From Burkholderia sp. WSM2230 (GTDB lineage: Bacteria; Pseudomonadota; Gammaproteobacteria; Burkholderiales; Burkholderiaceae), in the NCBI RefSeq assembly GCF_000472445.1, contig NZ_AXAJ01000001.1:868643-932642 (forward strand): a stretch of 64,000 nt of DNA, in the 5' to 3' direction. This document shows positions 37,804 to 46,771 of the stretch, in pieces. The notes beneath the pieces are model-generated. The model ran no database searches. It was not told the origin of the DNA and saw only the letters and a list, made by a program, of their open reading frames with translations. Position 1 is the first letter of the stretch. Every line of letters begins with the position of its first letter. The translations under genes and the position numbers were made by a program.

Positions 37804-38745
37804 TTAGCCTCGTTTCACTCGCGAATCCGCCTGCGTTTCGCGATCCCAGCGCTTCAGCCACGGCAGCAGAAAGTCCGCGAAGCCCGCAGCGGGCGGTGAC
37901 AACGCGCGCTCGGTGGAGCGATACAGACACACCTCGCGGATTGTTTCCGGCTCGACGATCCGTTTCATCACCAGCCCGAAAGTGCGTGCGAGCGGCGCCA
38001 CATAAGCCGGCGCGAGCGTCACCGCGAGGCCGCGTGAAGCGATACCGAAAGCGGTGGTCACATTGTCCACGACATCTACAGGAACGATGCGCGCCTCGAC
38101 GGGTAAAACCGCGAGCATCTGGTCGACCGCGCGTTCGTGATCGCGCCCGGTCGCGACGATAGGGATATTCCGCAGTTGCTGCCATTGCACGCGCCTGCGT
38201 GCGCCAAGCGGATGCGAAGGCGCACACCACATGACCCACGGACTCGCGAATGCAGTGTCCCGGAGCACGCGCGCACCGCTCGGGCGGTCGGGCCCAATGG
38301 CCAGATCCACGTCCGCGCTCTCAACACGCTCGACCAGTTGCTCCACCACCGTATCGCAGATGCGCACGACTACCTTGGGCTTGTCGCGCGCATAGTCGGC
38401 AATCGCCGCGGGCAGCGCCGTTGACGCGAGCACCAGCGGCGCGCCGATCCGGACGATGCCCGCGGCGCGGTTGCGTATATCGTCGGCGGATTGAGCGGCG
38501 ACGCGCACATGGCGCAGCACCGATTCCGCTGAGGCGAGGAAATCCTGCCCCGCGCTCGACAGGTTCACGCGCCGCGTAGTCCTGTCGAACAGACGAAAGC
38601 CGAGTTCCGCTTCGAGCTCGGCGAGCAGTTGGCTGACTGCCGACGAACTGAGCCCGAGCCGCCCAGCCGCCGCGCCGATGCTCTGAAGATCGACAATGGC
38701 GAGAAACGCCTCGAACTGACGAATGGTGACGCGGGTAAGTGCCAT
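37804..38745 (-). CDS. LysR-family regulator divergent from the aminotransferase
   Basis: 313 aa. The winged HTH has TIRQFEAFLAIVDLQSIGAAAGRLGLSSSAVSQLLAELEAELGFRLFDR in consecutive parts, and RVNLSSAGQDFLASAESVLRH leads to the effector domain. It is encoded 174 bp from the divergent tyrB-like gene and very probably regulates it and the two genes behind it. The effector is unknown. It converges on the REC-kinase with a 17-bp gap. Confidence 0.87.
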   Translation of the reverse strand: MALTRVTIRQFEAFLAIVDLQSIGAAAGRLGLSSSAVSQLLAELEAELGFRLFDRTTRRVNLSSAGQDFLASAESVLRHVRVAAQSADDIRNRAAGIVRIGAPLVLASTALPAAIADYARDKPKVVVRICDTVVEQLVERVESADVDLAIGPDRPSGARVLRDTAFASPWVMWCAPSHPLGARRRVQWQQLRNIPIVATGRDHERAVDQMLAVLPVEARIVPVDVVDNVTTAFGIASRGLAVTLAPAYVAPLARTFGLVMKRIVEPETIREVCLYRSTERALSPPAAGFADFLLPWLKRWDRETQADSRVKRG

Positions 38746-38919
38746 CGCGCGATTATAAAGCGCAGCTTACGAATCGTGAAAAATCGGTTGATTGTGATTT
38801 GCCGCGCGCTGATCGACACTTGTCCCAATCGACGGGAGCCCGCAAAGGCGCTTAGACTTTCGGTCTCGCCCCGCGGTGCGCGCAATGCCGGTCACTCAGG
38901 GCTCAATCAAGGAACCTCC

Positions 38920-40119
38920 ATGTTCGAACATATTCCCGCCTATCCAGGCGACCCGATTCTCAGCCTGAACGAAGACTTCCAGCTCGATCCGCGCCCGAAC
39001 AAAGTCAATCTGAGCATCGGCATCTATTTCGACGACGCAGGCAGGCTGCCCGTCATGGACGCGGTGCGCCGCGCGGAAACCGCGCTGCTCGATGCGATCG
39101 GTCCGCGCTCGTATCTGCCGATGGCGGGCCTGCCGCTCTACCGCGAAGCGGCGCAGACGCTCGTCTTCGGAGCGAACAGCGAAGCGCGTGCAGCGGGCCG
39201 CATCGCGACGCTGCAGACCATTGGCGGTTCCGGCGCGCTCAAGGTCGGTGCCGATTTCCTGCGGCGCTATTTTCCGGCTTCACAAATCTGGATCAGCGAC
39301 CCCAGCTGGGAAAATCACCGGGTCGTGTTCGAGGGCGCGGGTCTAACCGTCAATACCTATCCTTACTACGACGAAGCGACGGGCGGCCTGTGTTTCGCCG
39401 ATATGATCGACGCGATCGGCCGGCTGCCCGAGCGCAGCGTGGTGCTGTTGCATGCGTGCTGTCACAACCCGACGGGCGTCGATCTGAGCGCCGCGCAATG
39501 GGCCGAGCTCGTGCCGGTATTGCAGCGTCGCAAGCTGATCGCGTTCGTCGATATGGCTTACCAGGGCTTCGGCGCGGGCCTGGAGGAAGACGCCGCTTGC
39601 GTGCGTCTGCTCGCAGAAGCCGGCATACCGCTCATGGCAGCCAATTCGTTTTCAAAGAATTTCTCACTGTACGGCGAGCGTTGCGGTGCGCTGAGCGTGG
39701 TGTGCAACAACGCGGACGAAGCCAGCCGCGTGCTCGGCCAGTTGATGTCCACGGTGCGCGCGAACTACAGCAATCCGCCCACGCATGGCGCACGGCTTGT
39801 CGCCAACGTGTTGTCGGATGCGTCGTTGCGCGCTTCGTGGGAAGCGGAGCTGGCCACCATGCGCGAGCGCATTCTCGCGATGCGCGGCACGATTCACGCG
39901 GGACTCGCGGGCCGTGTCGATGAAGTGATGCGCGCCCGCTACGTCGCGCAACGCGGCATGTTCACTTATACGGGCCTGAGCGAGAGCCAGGTCGAGCGGC
40001 TGCGCAGCGAACACGCGGTGTATGTGCTGCGCTCCGGGCGCATGTGCGTGGCCGGCCTGAATGCGCGCAACGCGGACTACGTGGCTTCGTCGATTGCGGC
40101 GGTGGTGGCGAACGCATAA
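38920..40119 (+). CDS. Aromatic/aspartate aminotransferase (TyrB-like, class I)
   Basis: PLP-dependent class I aminotransferase, 399 aa, of the aspartate/tyrosine group. The first residues FEHIPAYPGDPILSLNEDF are typical. The PLP lysine is K246 in SFSKNFSLYGERCG, with VVLLHACCHNPTG, DMAYQGF and SNPPTHGA supporting the assignment. It exchanges amino groups between aromatic amino acids or aspartate and 2-oxoglutarate. The ATG at 38920 follows GGAAC. It heads a probable operon with an aldolase and a PanE-like enzyme under LysR control, suggesting a catabolic set. Confidence 0.88.
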   Translation: MFEHIPAYPGDPILSLNEDFQLDPRPNKVNLSIGIYFDDAGRLPVMDAVRRAETALLDAIGPRSYLPMAGLPLYREAAQTLVFGANSEARAAGRIATLQTIGGSGALKVGADFLRRYFPASQIWISDPSWENHRVVFEGAGLTVNTYPYYDEATGGLCFADMIDAIGRLPERSVVLLHACCHNPTGVDLSAAQWAELVPVLQRRKLIAFVDMAYQGFGAGLEEDAACVRLLAEAGIPLMAANSFSKNFSLYGERCGALSVVCNNADEASRVLGQLMSTVRANYSNPPTHGARLVANVLSDASLRASWEAELATMRERILAMRGTIHAGLAGRVDEVMRARYVAQRGMFTYTGLSESQVERLRSEHAVYVLRSGRMCVAGLNARNADYVASSIAAVVANA

Positions 40120-40205
40120 CGGCGGCGCGACACGAGCGGCGCCTCGAACGGGCGCAGCGGCAGGCGAGGTGAAGCGCACAGCAACAGATGACCATGGAGA
40201 CGTCG

Positions 40206-40997
40206 ATGACGACACTTGATATTCCACCGGCGAGTGCGCCGACAAAGGCCGACATGCATCCCGACGAATGGCAGACCCGCGTTGAACTGGCCGCCTGTTA
40301 CCGCATCTTCGACATGCTCGGCTGGACCGAGATGATCTACAACCACATTACGCTGCGCGTACCGGAGACCGTGAGCGGCGGCGAGCGCCAGTTCCTCATC
40401 AATCCATTCGGCTTGCACTACAGCGAGGTCACGGCGAGCAATCTGGTGAAGATCGACGCACAAGGGCGCGTGCTCGACAGCTCTCGCTACCCGGTGAATC
40501 CCGCCGGGTTCGTCGTGCACGCGGCGATCCATCAAGGCGTGCCCGGCGCGCATTGCGTGATGCACACGCACACCACGGCGGGCGTCGCCGTCGCGTGTCT
40601 GGAAGAGGGCTTGCAGCAGACCAACTTCTACAGCGCGCAGTTGCACGACCGCATTGCGTATCACGACTTCGAAGGCATCACTGTGCATGCGGAAGAAGGG
40701 CCGCGGCTCGTCGAACATATCGGCAACAGGCAGGCGGTGATTCTGCGCAATCACGGACTGCTTGCATGGGGCCGCACCTTACCGCAGACTTTTGCGGTTC
40801 TATGGACGCTGAACCGCGCATGCGAAATCCAGATGGCGACCTTTTCGATGGGCCGGGCGCGGCCGGTACCGGAAGAGGTGGCGATCCGCTGCTCGCGCGA
40901 CGCGTTGCAATTCGATCCCCGTCACGGCGCGGGGCAGGACGTGTTCGATGCACTCGTGCGGCGCGTCGAGCGCATCGACGCAAGTTACAAGGAATGA
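40206..40997 (+). CDS. Class II aldolase/adducin family protein
   Basis: 263 aa Zn-dependent aldolase fold. Metal-binding residues are in HCVMHTHTTAG (two His) and the RNHGLLAWG His, and the catalytic region YNHITLRVPE is also typical. The substrate is unknown. Three in-frame ATGs compete (40188, 40194, 40206). GGAGA at 40196-40200 is five nt before the last, so 40206 is chosen. It follows the aminotransferase and is 4 bp from the panE-like gene, so the three are probably one transcript. Confidence 0.83.
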   Translation: MTTLDIPPASAPTKADMHPDEWQTRVELAACYRIFDMLGWTEMIYNHITLRVPETVSGGERQFLINPFGLHYSEVTASNLVKIDAQGRVLDSSRYPVNPAGFVVHAAIHQGVPGAHCVMHTHTTAGVAVACLEEGLQQTNFYSAQLHDRIAYHDFEGITVHAEEGPRLVEHIGNRQAVILRNHGLLAWGRTLPQTFAVLWTLNRACEIQMATFSMGRARPVPEEVAIRCSRDALQFDPRHGAGQDVFDALVRRVERIDASYKE

Positions 40998-41001
40998 ATT
41001 C

Positions 41002-41976
41002 ATGAAAGCAGCGATTTACGGCGCGGGCGCCATTGGCGGTTGGATGGGCGTGAAGCTCGCTCAGGCGGGTCACGAGGTCGGCGTGATTGCGCGCGGCGCG
41101 ACGCTTGCCGCTGTGCGTGAACAAGGCTTGCGCCTGATCGAAGGCGGCAGCACGCATGCAGTGAATGTTCGAGCCGCGGACAATCCAGCCGGGCTCGGCG
41201 TGCAGGATCTCGTCGTAATCGCGGTCAAAGGACCGGCCATGGCTTCGGTGGCCGCGCATATCGCGCCGCTACTCGGCCCGCAAACCATCGTGCTGACAGC
41301 CATGAACGGCGTGCCCTGGTGGTTTTGCGCGGGACTCGGCGGGGCTTTCGCGGGCAAGCGGCTCAAGTCCATCGACCCCGACGGTGCAATCGCCGCCGCG
41401 ATTCCCACCGAGCAGACAGTAGGCTGCGTGGTGCACGCGAGTTGCCTCGTGGAAGCACCTGGCGTGATCCGGCATCATCAGGGCAACGGGCTGATTATCG
41501 GCGAGGCGGCGGGCCGTCCGAGCGAACGCGTGAAGGCGCTGACCGGCATGCTGGTCGCGGCGGGTTTCAATGCGTCGATGTCGGAGCAGATTCAGCGCGA
41601 CGTCTGGTACAAGCTGTGGGGCAACATGACGATGAACCCGATCAGCGCGATCACCGGCGCCACCACCGACCGCATTCTCAGCGACGAACTGGCGCGCGGC
41701 TTCGTCACGAGCATCATGCTCGAGGCCAAAGAAATCGGCGCGCGTTTCGGCATTCCGATCGATCAGGATCCCGAAGACCGGCACGCGGTCACGCTGAAAC
41801 TCGGCGCGATGAAAACGTCGATGTTGCAGGACGTGCAGGCCGGCAAGGCGGTGGAACTGGACGCACTGGTGAGCGCCGTCCGCGAACTCGGGCAATTGAC
41901 CGGTGTGAAGACGCCTTATACAGACGCGCTGCTCGGTCTCGCGCGTCTGCATGCACGCACGCTGGGTTTGTATTGA
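41002..41976 (+). CDS. 2-dehydropantoate 2-reductase family (PanE/ApbA-like)
   Basis: 324 aa NADPH-dependent reductase. The Rossmann motif is AIYGAGAIGGWMG at the N-terminus. The catalytic Lys and Asn lie in DVWYKLWGNMTMNPISAITGATTDRIL, and the C-terminal helical domain is complete. AAGGA lies 8 nt before the ATG. Classical PanE makes pantoate for pantothenate, but here it is downstream of an aminotransferase and a class II aldolase, so reduction of another 2-oxo acid is equally possible. Confidence 0.83.
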   Translation: MKAAIYGAGAIGGWMGVKLAQAGHEVGVIARGATLAAVREQGLRLIEGGSTHAVNVRAADNPAGLGVQDLVVIAVKGPAMASVAAHIAPLLGPQTIVLTAMNGVPWWFCAGLGGAFAGKRLKSIDPDGAIAAAIPTEQTVGCVVHASCLVEAPGVIRHHQGNGLIIGEAAGRPSERVKALTGMLVAAGFNASMSEQIQRDVWYKLWGNMTMNPISAITGATTDRILSDELARGFVTSIMLEAKEIGARFGIPIDQDPEDRHAVTLKLGAMKTSMLQDVQAGKAVELDALVSAVRELGQLTGVKTPYTDALLGLARLHARTLGLY

Positions 41977-42009
41977 AGGCGGTGGTTTCGCCCGCAGCGA
42001 GCGAACCTC

Positions 42010-43968
42010 TTACTCGGCAGCGCCGGCGACATGCGAATGCGGACGCGTGTGCAATACGGAGGCAGCCACCTGGCATTCCTCGATCATCGCGCGGAACGTC
42101 GGCGCGGAATGCGCAGCGGCGGTCGTGCCCATTCCCGCGTCGGGGCCGTTTTCCGCGGTGCCGCCCACGCCGACCACGAGCGTTGCTCTCGGCCGCCATT
42201 CGCGCGTGCGCCGGAGCATATTGCGCAGATACGGCGGTGAGTCCGGAGCGTCGAGCGTGACGATGCAAATGATCGCTGCATTCCTGAAGCTCGGTTCGTC
42301 GGCGCGAGCGCTACGGTAGCCGGAGTGCGTCGCCATGATCGGCGCGAAGCCGAGGCGCCCCAGCAGTTGTACTGCAATGGCGGTCGTCACTTCGTCGAAC
42401 GCGCCGCGCCCCGGCACGCACAGCACTGCGGTTTTCTCGCCGTCGTTGTTCGTGGACGAATGAGCGCGCGCATGAGTGTCGTGCCGCTCCGACAGATCCG
42501 CCGACGAAGCAGCGTGTAGCGCGAAGGCGTCGTGGGCTTCGGGCCGCGCGAGCCGGTCCGGCAAACCCTCCGCGATTTCCAGGTTTTCCACGATGTCCAC
42601 CAGCGCTTCGTTCACCCGCGCCAACTGGTCGGGCATGAGCACGCCGCGCATTGCGTCGTTGCGCGCGAGTTTCAATCCTTCGAGCGCGACCTTGTCGTAG
42701 TAGTCGATCAGCGACATCTCGCGCAACAGACGCTCGGCCTGCACGATCGCCTCGTGTGGATCGTCGGCGAGCAGCCGCTGATAGAAGGTTTGCGCGGGCG
42801 TGAGCGCCGGCTGATCGCCGAGCAGCACCGTGAGAAAGTTGAGGCGGTCGGCGTAACGCCCGAGCGTCACGACGCAGAGCGTGAGCGGCGTGGAGAGCAC
42901 GAGGCCAATCGGCCCCCACAGCCAGCTCCAGAAAATAGCAGCCACCACCACGGCTAGCGGCGAAAGCCCCGAGCGGTGCCCATAGAGCAGCGGCTCCGCA
43001 ATCTGCCCGGCCACCACATCGACGACGATGAACAGAATCAGCGTGTACACCGCCATGGTCCATTGCGGCTGTATTGCGGCGGCGAGAAACACCGCGAGAA
43101 TCGCCGCGATCCAGATGCCGATATATGGCACGAAGCGCAGCAGTGCCGCAATCACGCCGAACAGCAGCGCGCCCGGCACGCCGATGATCGCAAGACCGAT
43201 TGCGATTACGCCGCCCGCGCTCAGGTTCACGCCGAGTTGCGCGACGAAGTAGCGGGAGAGACGCACGGCGGCGTCGTTGATCGCGGTAGTCGTGCGATGC
43301 AGGTCGCGTGAGCCGAACAGACTGATCAGGCGGTCGCGCAAGTCCTCGCGTTGCAGCAGGATGAAGATCGTCACCACCAGCACGATGAAAGTGGTTTCTA
43401 TCGGCGCAATGGCCGGCGACAACGCGCGCTGCGCAAGTTGCAGCGGCGTGGGCGACGGCTCGTGCACTTCGACGGGCGTGGGCACCGCGGGCGCATTGCG
43501 CGCCGCGCGGCCGGTGGGCCGCGGCGGCGGCGGCTTCGAGGGCGCGACGCGTTGCAGCGTGGCGGCCGCGCGGGTCATCAACGAATCGGCGCGGCCAATC
43601 GTTTTCTCCTGCACGGTTTCGATCTTCTGCTCGATCGCCACCTGATACTGCGGCAAGTCGCTTGCCAGCTGCACGAGCTGCGCGCCGATCAGCGCGCCGA
43701 TCGCAAGCAGCGCGGCGAGCGCGAACAGCACTGCAATGAAGATAGATGGCAACTGCCCCATATGCAGGCGCCTTAGCGTCTGCACGAGCGGCGCGAGCAG
43801 AAAGCTGAGCAGCACCGAAAGCGTGATGGGAATCAGCACCGCGCGGCCGAAGTAAAGCGCGCACACCACCACGACGCCGGTGATCACCGAGGCGAGACCA
43901 TGCAGACCGGGCGCGCCGGGAGGATAAACGCGATTCGGCCGCCCATGCGGCGGTAAGGATATTTTCAT
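42010..43968 (-). CDS. AI-2E/PerM-family transporter with soluble C-terminal domain
   Basis: 652 aa. The N-terminal about 370 residues form the AI-2E/PerM membrane domain: VITGVVVVCALYFGRAVLIP, a large loop with Pro-rich segment (PSKPPPPRPTGRAAR), and helices such as FVPYIGIWIAAILAVF and WGPIGLVLSTPLTLCV. A linker leads to a cytoplasmic domain (about 505-640) beginning EKTAVLCVPGRGAFDEV, with alternating strands and helices and resembling a cobalamin-binding Rossmann fold, although the DxHxxG signature is not evident. Transport substrate is unknown. The ATG at 43968 is preferred; an upstream extension is possible. Confidence 0.8.
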   Translation of the reverse strand: MKISLPPHGRPNRVYPPGAPGLHGLASVITGVVVVCALYFGRAVLIPITLSVLLSFLLAPLVQTLRRLHMGQLPSIFIAVLFALAALLAIGALIGAQLVQLASDLPQYQVAIEQKIETVQEKTIGRADSLMTRAAATLQRVAPSKPPPPRPTGRAARNAPAVPTPVEVHEPSPTPLQLAQRALSPAIAPIETTFIVLVVTIFILLQREDLRDRLISLFGSRDLHRTTTAINDAAVRLSRYFVAQLGVNLSAGGVIAIGLAIIGVPGALLFGVIAALLRFVPYIGIWIAAILAVFLAAAIQPQWTMAVYTLILFIVVDVVAGQIAEPLLYGHRSGLSPLAVVVAAIFWSWLWGPIGLVLSTPLTLCVVTLGRYADRLNFLTVLLGDQPALTPAQTFYQRLLADDPHEAIVQAERLLREMSLIDYYDKVALEGLKLARNDAMRGVLMPDQLARVNEALVDIVENLEIAEGLPDRLARPEAHDAFALHAASSADLSERHDTHARAHSSTNNDGEKTAVLCVPGRGAFDEVTTAIAVQLLGRLGFAPIMATHSGYRSARADEPSFRNAAIICIVTLDAPDSPPYLRNMLRRTREWRPRATLVVGVGGTAENGPDAGMGTTAAAHSAPTFRAMIEECQVAASVLHTRPHSHVAGAAE

Positions 43969-44118
43969 AAGCACACTGTCCGATTGAGCGGCGTGGTCGC
44001 TTCTGGTCCGGCACGTGATAAACGCGCGGCGGCGTGGGCCATATTGGGCCACTGCGAGAGAGCAAACCTTATGCCCGGATTGTAGGCGTTTTGCGCTGCG
44101 ATGCCATAACGAGCGCGC

Positions 44119-45399
44119 CTAGCCGAGCTGCATGCGCAGCAAGTCGAATAGTTGCGAACTCACATAGAGCAGCAAGCCGATAAAGCCGCCCACCACCGTT
44201 CCGTTGATGCGGATATATTGCAGATCGCGGCCGATGTTCAACTCGATCTGCCGCGACATCTCCTGTGCGTTCCAGTTCTTCACGGTATCGCTGATATGCC
44301 GCGTGAGGAAACGCGCGAACTCCGGCGCCATGCCGCGCGCGGCTTCTTCGAGGTGGTCGTTGAACGACTGGCGCAGCGCCGGATCGTTCGCGAGCTCGCG
44401 TCCCACCCATTGACCGGCCGCGACGACCCGTGCGTGCAACGCCGAGTCGGTGCTGTGCAGATCGCGTTTGAGCCACGCCCGCAATTCGCCCCATACGTCC
44501 TTCACGTAGGAGGCGAGCGCCTCGCCTTCCACGAGATAACGCTTGAGTTCCTCGCCTTTTTGCAGGATCGCAGGATCGCTCTTGAGCTTGACGATCAGCT
44601 TATGTGCGGCTTCATCGAATTTCTGGCGCAGCTCGTGCGTGGGATTTTCGCTGATCTGTTCAAGCATCCGGTTCACGGCTTTCGCTATCGCCTCGGCGCC
44701 TTTTTCGCCGAGCCACGCGGACGGCAGAATCTTTTCCATCTTCGGGTACTCGCTCTTCACCCAATCGACGATACGCTCCGCGATAAACTCGCGCGCTTCG
44801 GCTTGCCGCAGCAGCGCGAGAACCTGTTCGATGCCGGCGTCGAGCAGCTCCTGGTGGCGGCCGTCCTTCGTGAGCGTGTCGAGGATCGAGCCCATCGACT
44901 GCGAGAGGTCGACCTTGCCGAGCACGTCGCGCAGCGCGTCCTTGATGAACGTCTGGATGCGCACGTCGTCGGTGAGATCGAGCATGCCGCCTGTCACCTT
45001 CACCACGTAATCGGCGATGCGTGCGCTGTTGGCAGGCTCGGAGAGCCAGCGCGTGATGCTCTGCGCCGGGTCGTGCTTTTTGATCAGACCGACGAGCGAC
45101 GGCACGTCGAGAAACTTGTCCTGCACGAACACGGCCAGGTTGTCGGCAATCTTGTGCTTGTTGCGCGGAATGATCGCCGTATGCGCGGAGACTAGCGGAA
45201 TCGGCACGCGCCTGAAGAGCGCGGCGACGGCGAACCAGTCGGCGAGCGCGCCCACCATCGCCGCCTCGGCCACCGCCTTGATACCGTCGATCCACAAACC
45301 GCGCGGCAGCAGCGCGGTCGCGACGAAGACGCAGGCCGCGGCCGCGAGCAGCAGCAAGGGCGTGCGTTTGGCTTTCTTCAGTTCGAGTGCTTTGTTCAT
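44119..45399 (-). CDS. DUF445-family inner-membrane protein (YjiN-like)
   Basis: 426 aa. One hydrophobic N-terminal segment (TPLLLLAAAACVFVATALL) is followed by the family core VAEAAMVGALADWFAVAALFRRVPIPL and IPRNKHKIADNL. A long helical region and a C-terminal membrane helix (INGTVVGGFIGLLLYVSSQLF) complete the DUF445/YjiN layout. The function of this family is poorly known, with roles proposed at the cell envelope. The ATG at 45399 begins MNKALELKKAKR; the frame is open far upstream but without family-like sequence. Confidence 0.82.
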   Translation of the reverse strand: MNKALELKKAKRTPLLLLAAAACVFVATALLPRGLWIDGIKAVAEAAMVGALADWFAVAALFRRVPIPLVSAHTAIIPRNKHKIADNLAVFVQDKFLDVPSLVGLIKKHDPAQSITRWLSEPANSARIADYVVKVTGGMLDLTDDVRIQTFIKDALRDVLGKVDLSQSMGSILDTLTKDGRHQELLDAGIEQVLALLRQAEAREFIAERIVDWVKSEYPKMEKILPSAWLGEKGAEAIAKAVNRMLEQISENPTHELRQKFDEAAHKLIVKLKSDPAILQKGEELKRYLVEGEALASYVKDVWGELRAWLKRDLHSTDSALHARVVAAGQWVGRELANDPALRQSFNDHLEEAARGMAPEFARFLTRHISDTVKNWNAQEMSRQIELNIGRDLQYIRINGTVVGGFIGLLLYVSSQLFDLLRMQLG

Positions 45400-45628
45400 C
45401 GGCGCGAGAGCCCGGGTCTGGAACCGCGAGTTTAGCGCCGTGCGGGGCGCGGGGTGAACGGATCCGCTCATGTGTGCAGGCACACGCCGCTCGCTTTGCC
45501 GCGTGCGCGCGGTAACATGCACGGTTGAACCGCCGCGACGACGGCTGCCGCGTTTCTGCGGCGCACGTCGCGCGGCAACGCAATTTGATGCAATTGAACG
45601 CGAGCAAATGCAACGCAATGGAGGCACA

Positions 45629-46771
45629 GTGATCAGGTTTCTGCACACCGCGGACTGGCAGATCGGCACGCAGTTCGGGCAGTTCGAGCCGGATGAGGCG
45701 GCGCATCTCGCGCAGGCGCGCTTCGATACGGTGCGCCGCATCGCCGAAGAGGCCGCCGCGCGCGGCGTCGACGCAGTGCTCGTGGCCGGCGACGTCTTCG
45801 ATCTGCAAACGGTCTCCGACACGGTGATCCGGCGGCTCTTCGGCGCGCTGCAAGCGTTCACGGGCCCGTGGATCATGCTGCCGGGCAATCACGATGCGGC
45901 GCTCGTCGAAAGCGTATGGACGCGCGCGCAGCGCCTGAATTGCGTGCCGCCGAACGTGCGTGTGGTGCTCGAACCGGGCGTCGTCCTGCTCGACGCATGC
46001 CGGTCGGCGCTGCTGTGCGCGCCGCTCACGCAACGCATTACGTACGACGACACCACCAGCTTCTTCGACACTGCGCAAACGCCGCCGGGCTATCACCGCA
46101 TCGGCCTCGCGCATGGCAGCGTAAGCGGCATTCTGCAGGAAGGCATCGACTCGTCCAATCCAATTGCGCCGACGCGCGCGGCGAGCGCGCGCCTCGACTA
46201 CCTCGCGCTCGGCGACTGGCATGGTCACCTGCGCGTCGATGATCGCACGTGGTATTCCGGCACGCACGAGCAGGACCGTTTCCGCGCGAACGATCCGGGC
46301 TTCATACTGGAAGTGAGCCTGAGCGAACCCGGCGCGGCGCCGGTAGTGCAGCCGCTGCGCGTCGGTCAATACCAATGGCATCGCTGGGATGAAACGATTG
46401 CTGTGCCGACCGACGTTGATGCACTGAAGACCCGGCTCGCCACCCTGGGCGGCAGCGACGTACTGCGGATCACGGTGAGCGGCACCGCCGCGTTGGCCGA
46501 CGCCGAAGCGCTGCACGTCGCCGTCGAGGAAACCCGTGCGCGCGTGCGCGCGTTGCGCGTCGATCTGAGCGCGCTGCATGTGCTCCCCACCACCGAAGAT
46601 CTGGCCGAACTCGGCGCGCAAAGCGGCTATCTGGCGAAAGTGGTGGCGCGTCTGCGCGGCATGCAGGAGGACCCGCAGTCCGATCCGCAACAGGTCAAAC
46701 GCGCGGCCGAGGCGTTGTTGTTGCTGGCGCGTTTTCAACGTGAACTGCCGCGTGAGGCGAGGACCGCATGA
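45629..46771 (+). CDS. SbcD/YhaO-like DNA repair metallophosphoesterase
   Basis: 380 aa, nuclease half of an SbcCD/Mre11-Rad50-like pair. Phosphoesterase motifs are HTADWQIG, GDVFDLQ, LPGNHDAAL and LAHGSVSG/GDWHGH. The start is GTG at 45629 with GGAGG four nt upstream; an ATG seven codons earlier is less well placed. The stop overlaps the partner ATP-binding gene by 4 bp. It probably processes DNA ends or hairpins with that partner. Sequence style is closer to YhaO than to E. coli SbcD. Confidence 0.85.
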   Translation: MIRFLHTADWQIGTQFGQFEPDEAAHLAQARFDTVRRIAEEAAARGVDAVLVAGDVFDLQTVSDTVIRRLFGALQAFTGPWIMLPGNHDAALVESVWTRAQRLNCVPPNVRVVLEPGVVLLDACRSALLCAPLTQRITYDDTTSFFDTAQTPPGYHRIGLAHGSVSGILQEGIDSSNPIAPTRAASARLDYLALGDWHGHLRVDDRTWYSGTHEQDRFRANDPGFILEVSLSEPGAAPVVQPLRVGQYQWHRWDETIAVPTDVDALKTRLATLGGSDVLRITVSGTAALADAEALHVAVEETRARVRALRVDLSALHVLPTTEDLAELGAQSGYLAKVVARLRGMQEDPQSDPQQVKRAAEALLLLARFQRELPREARTA

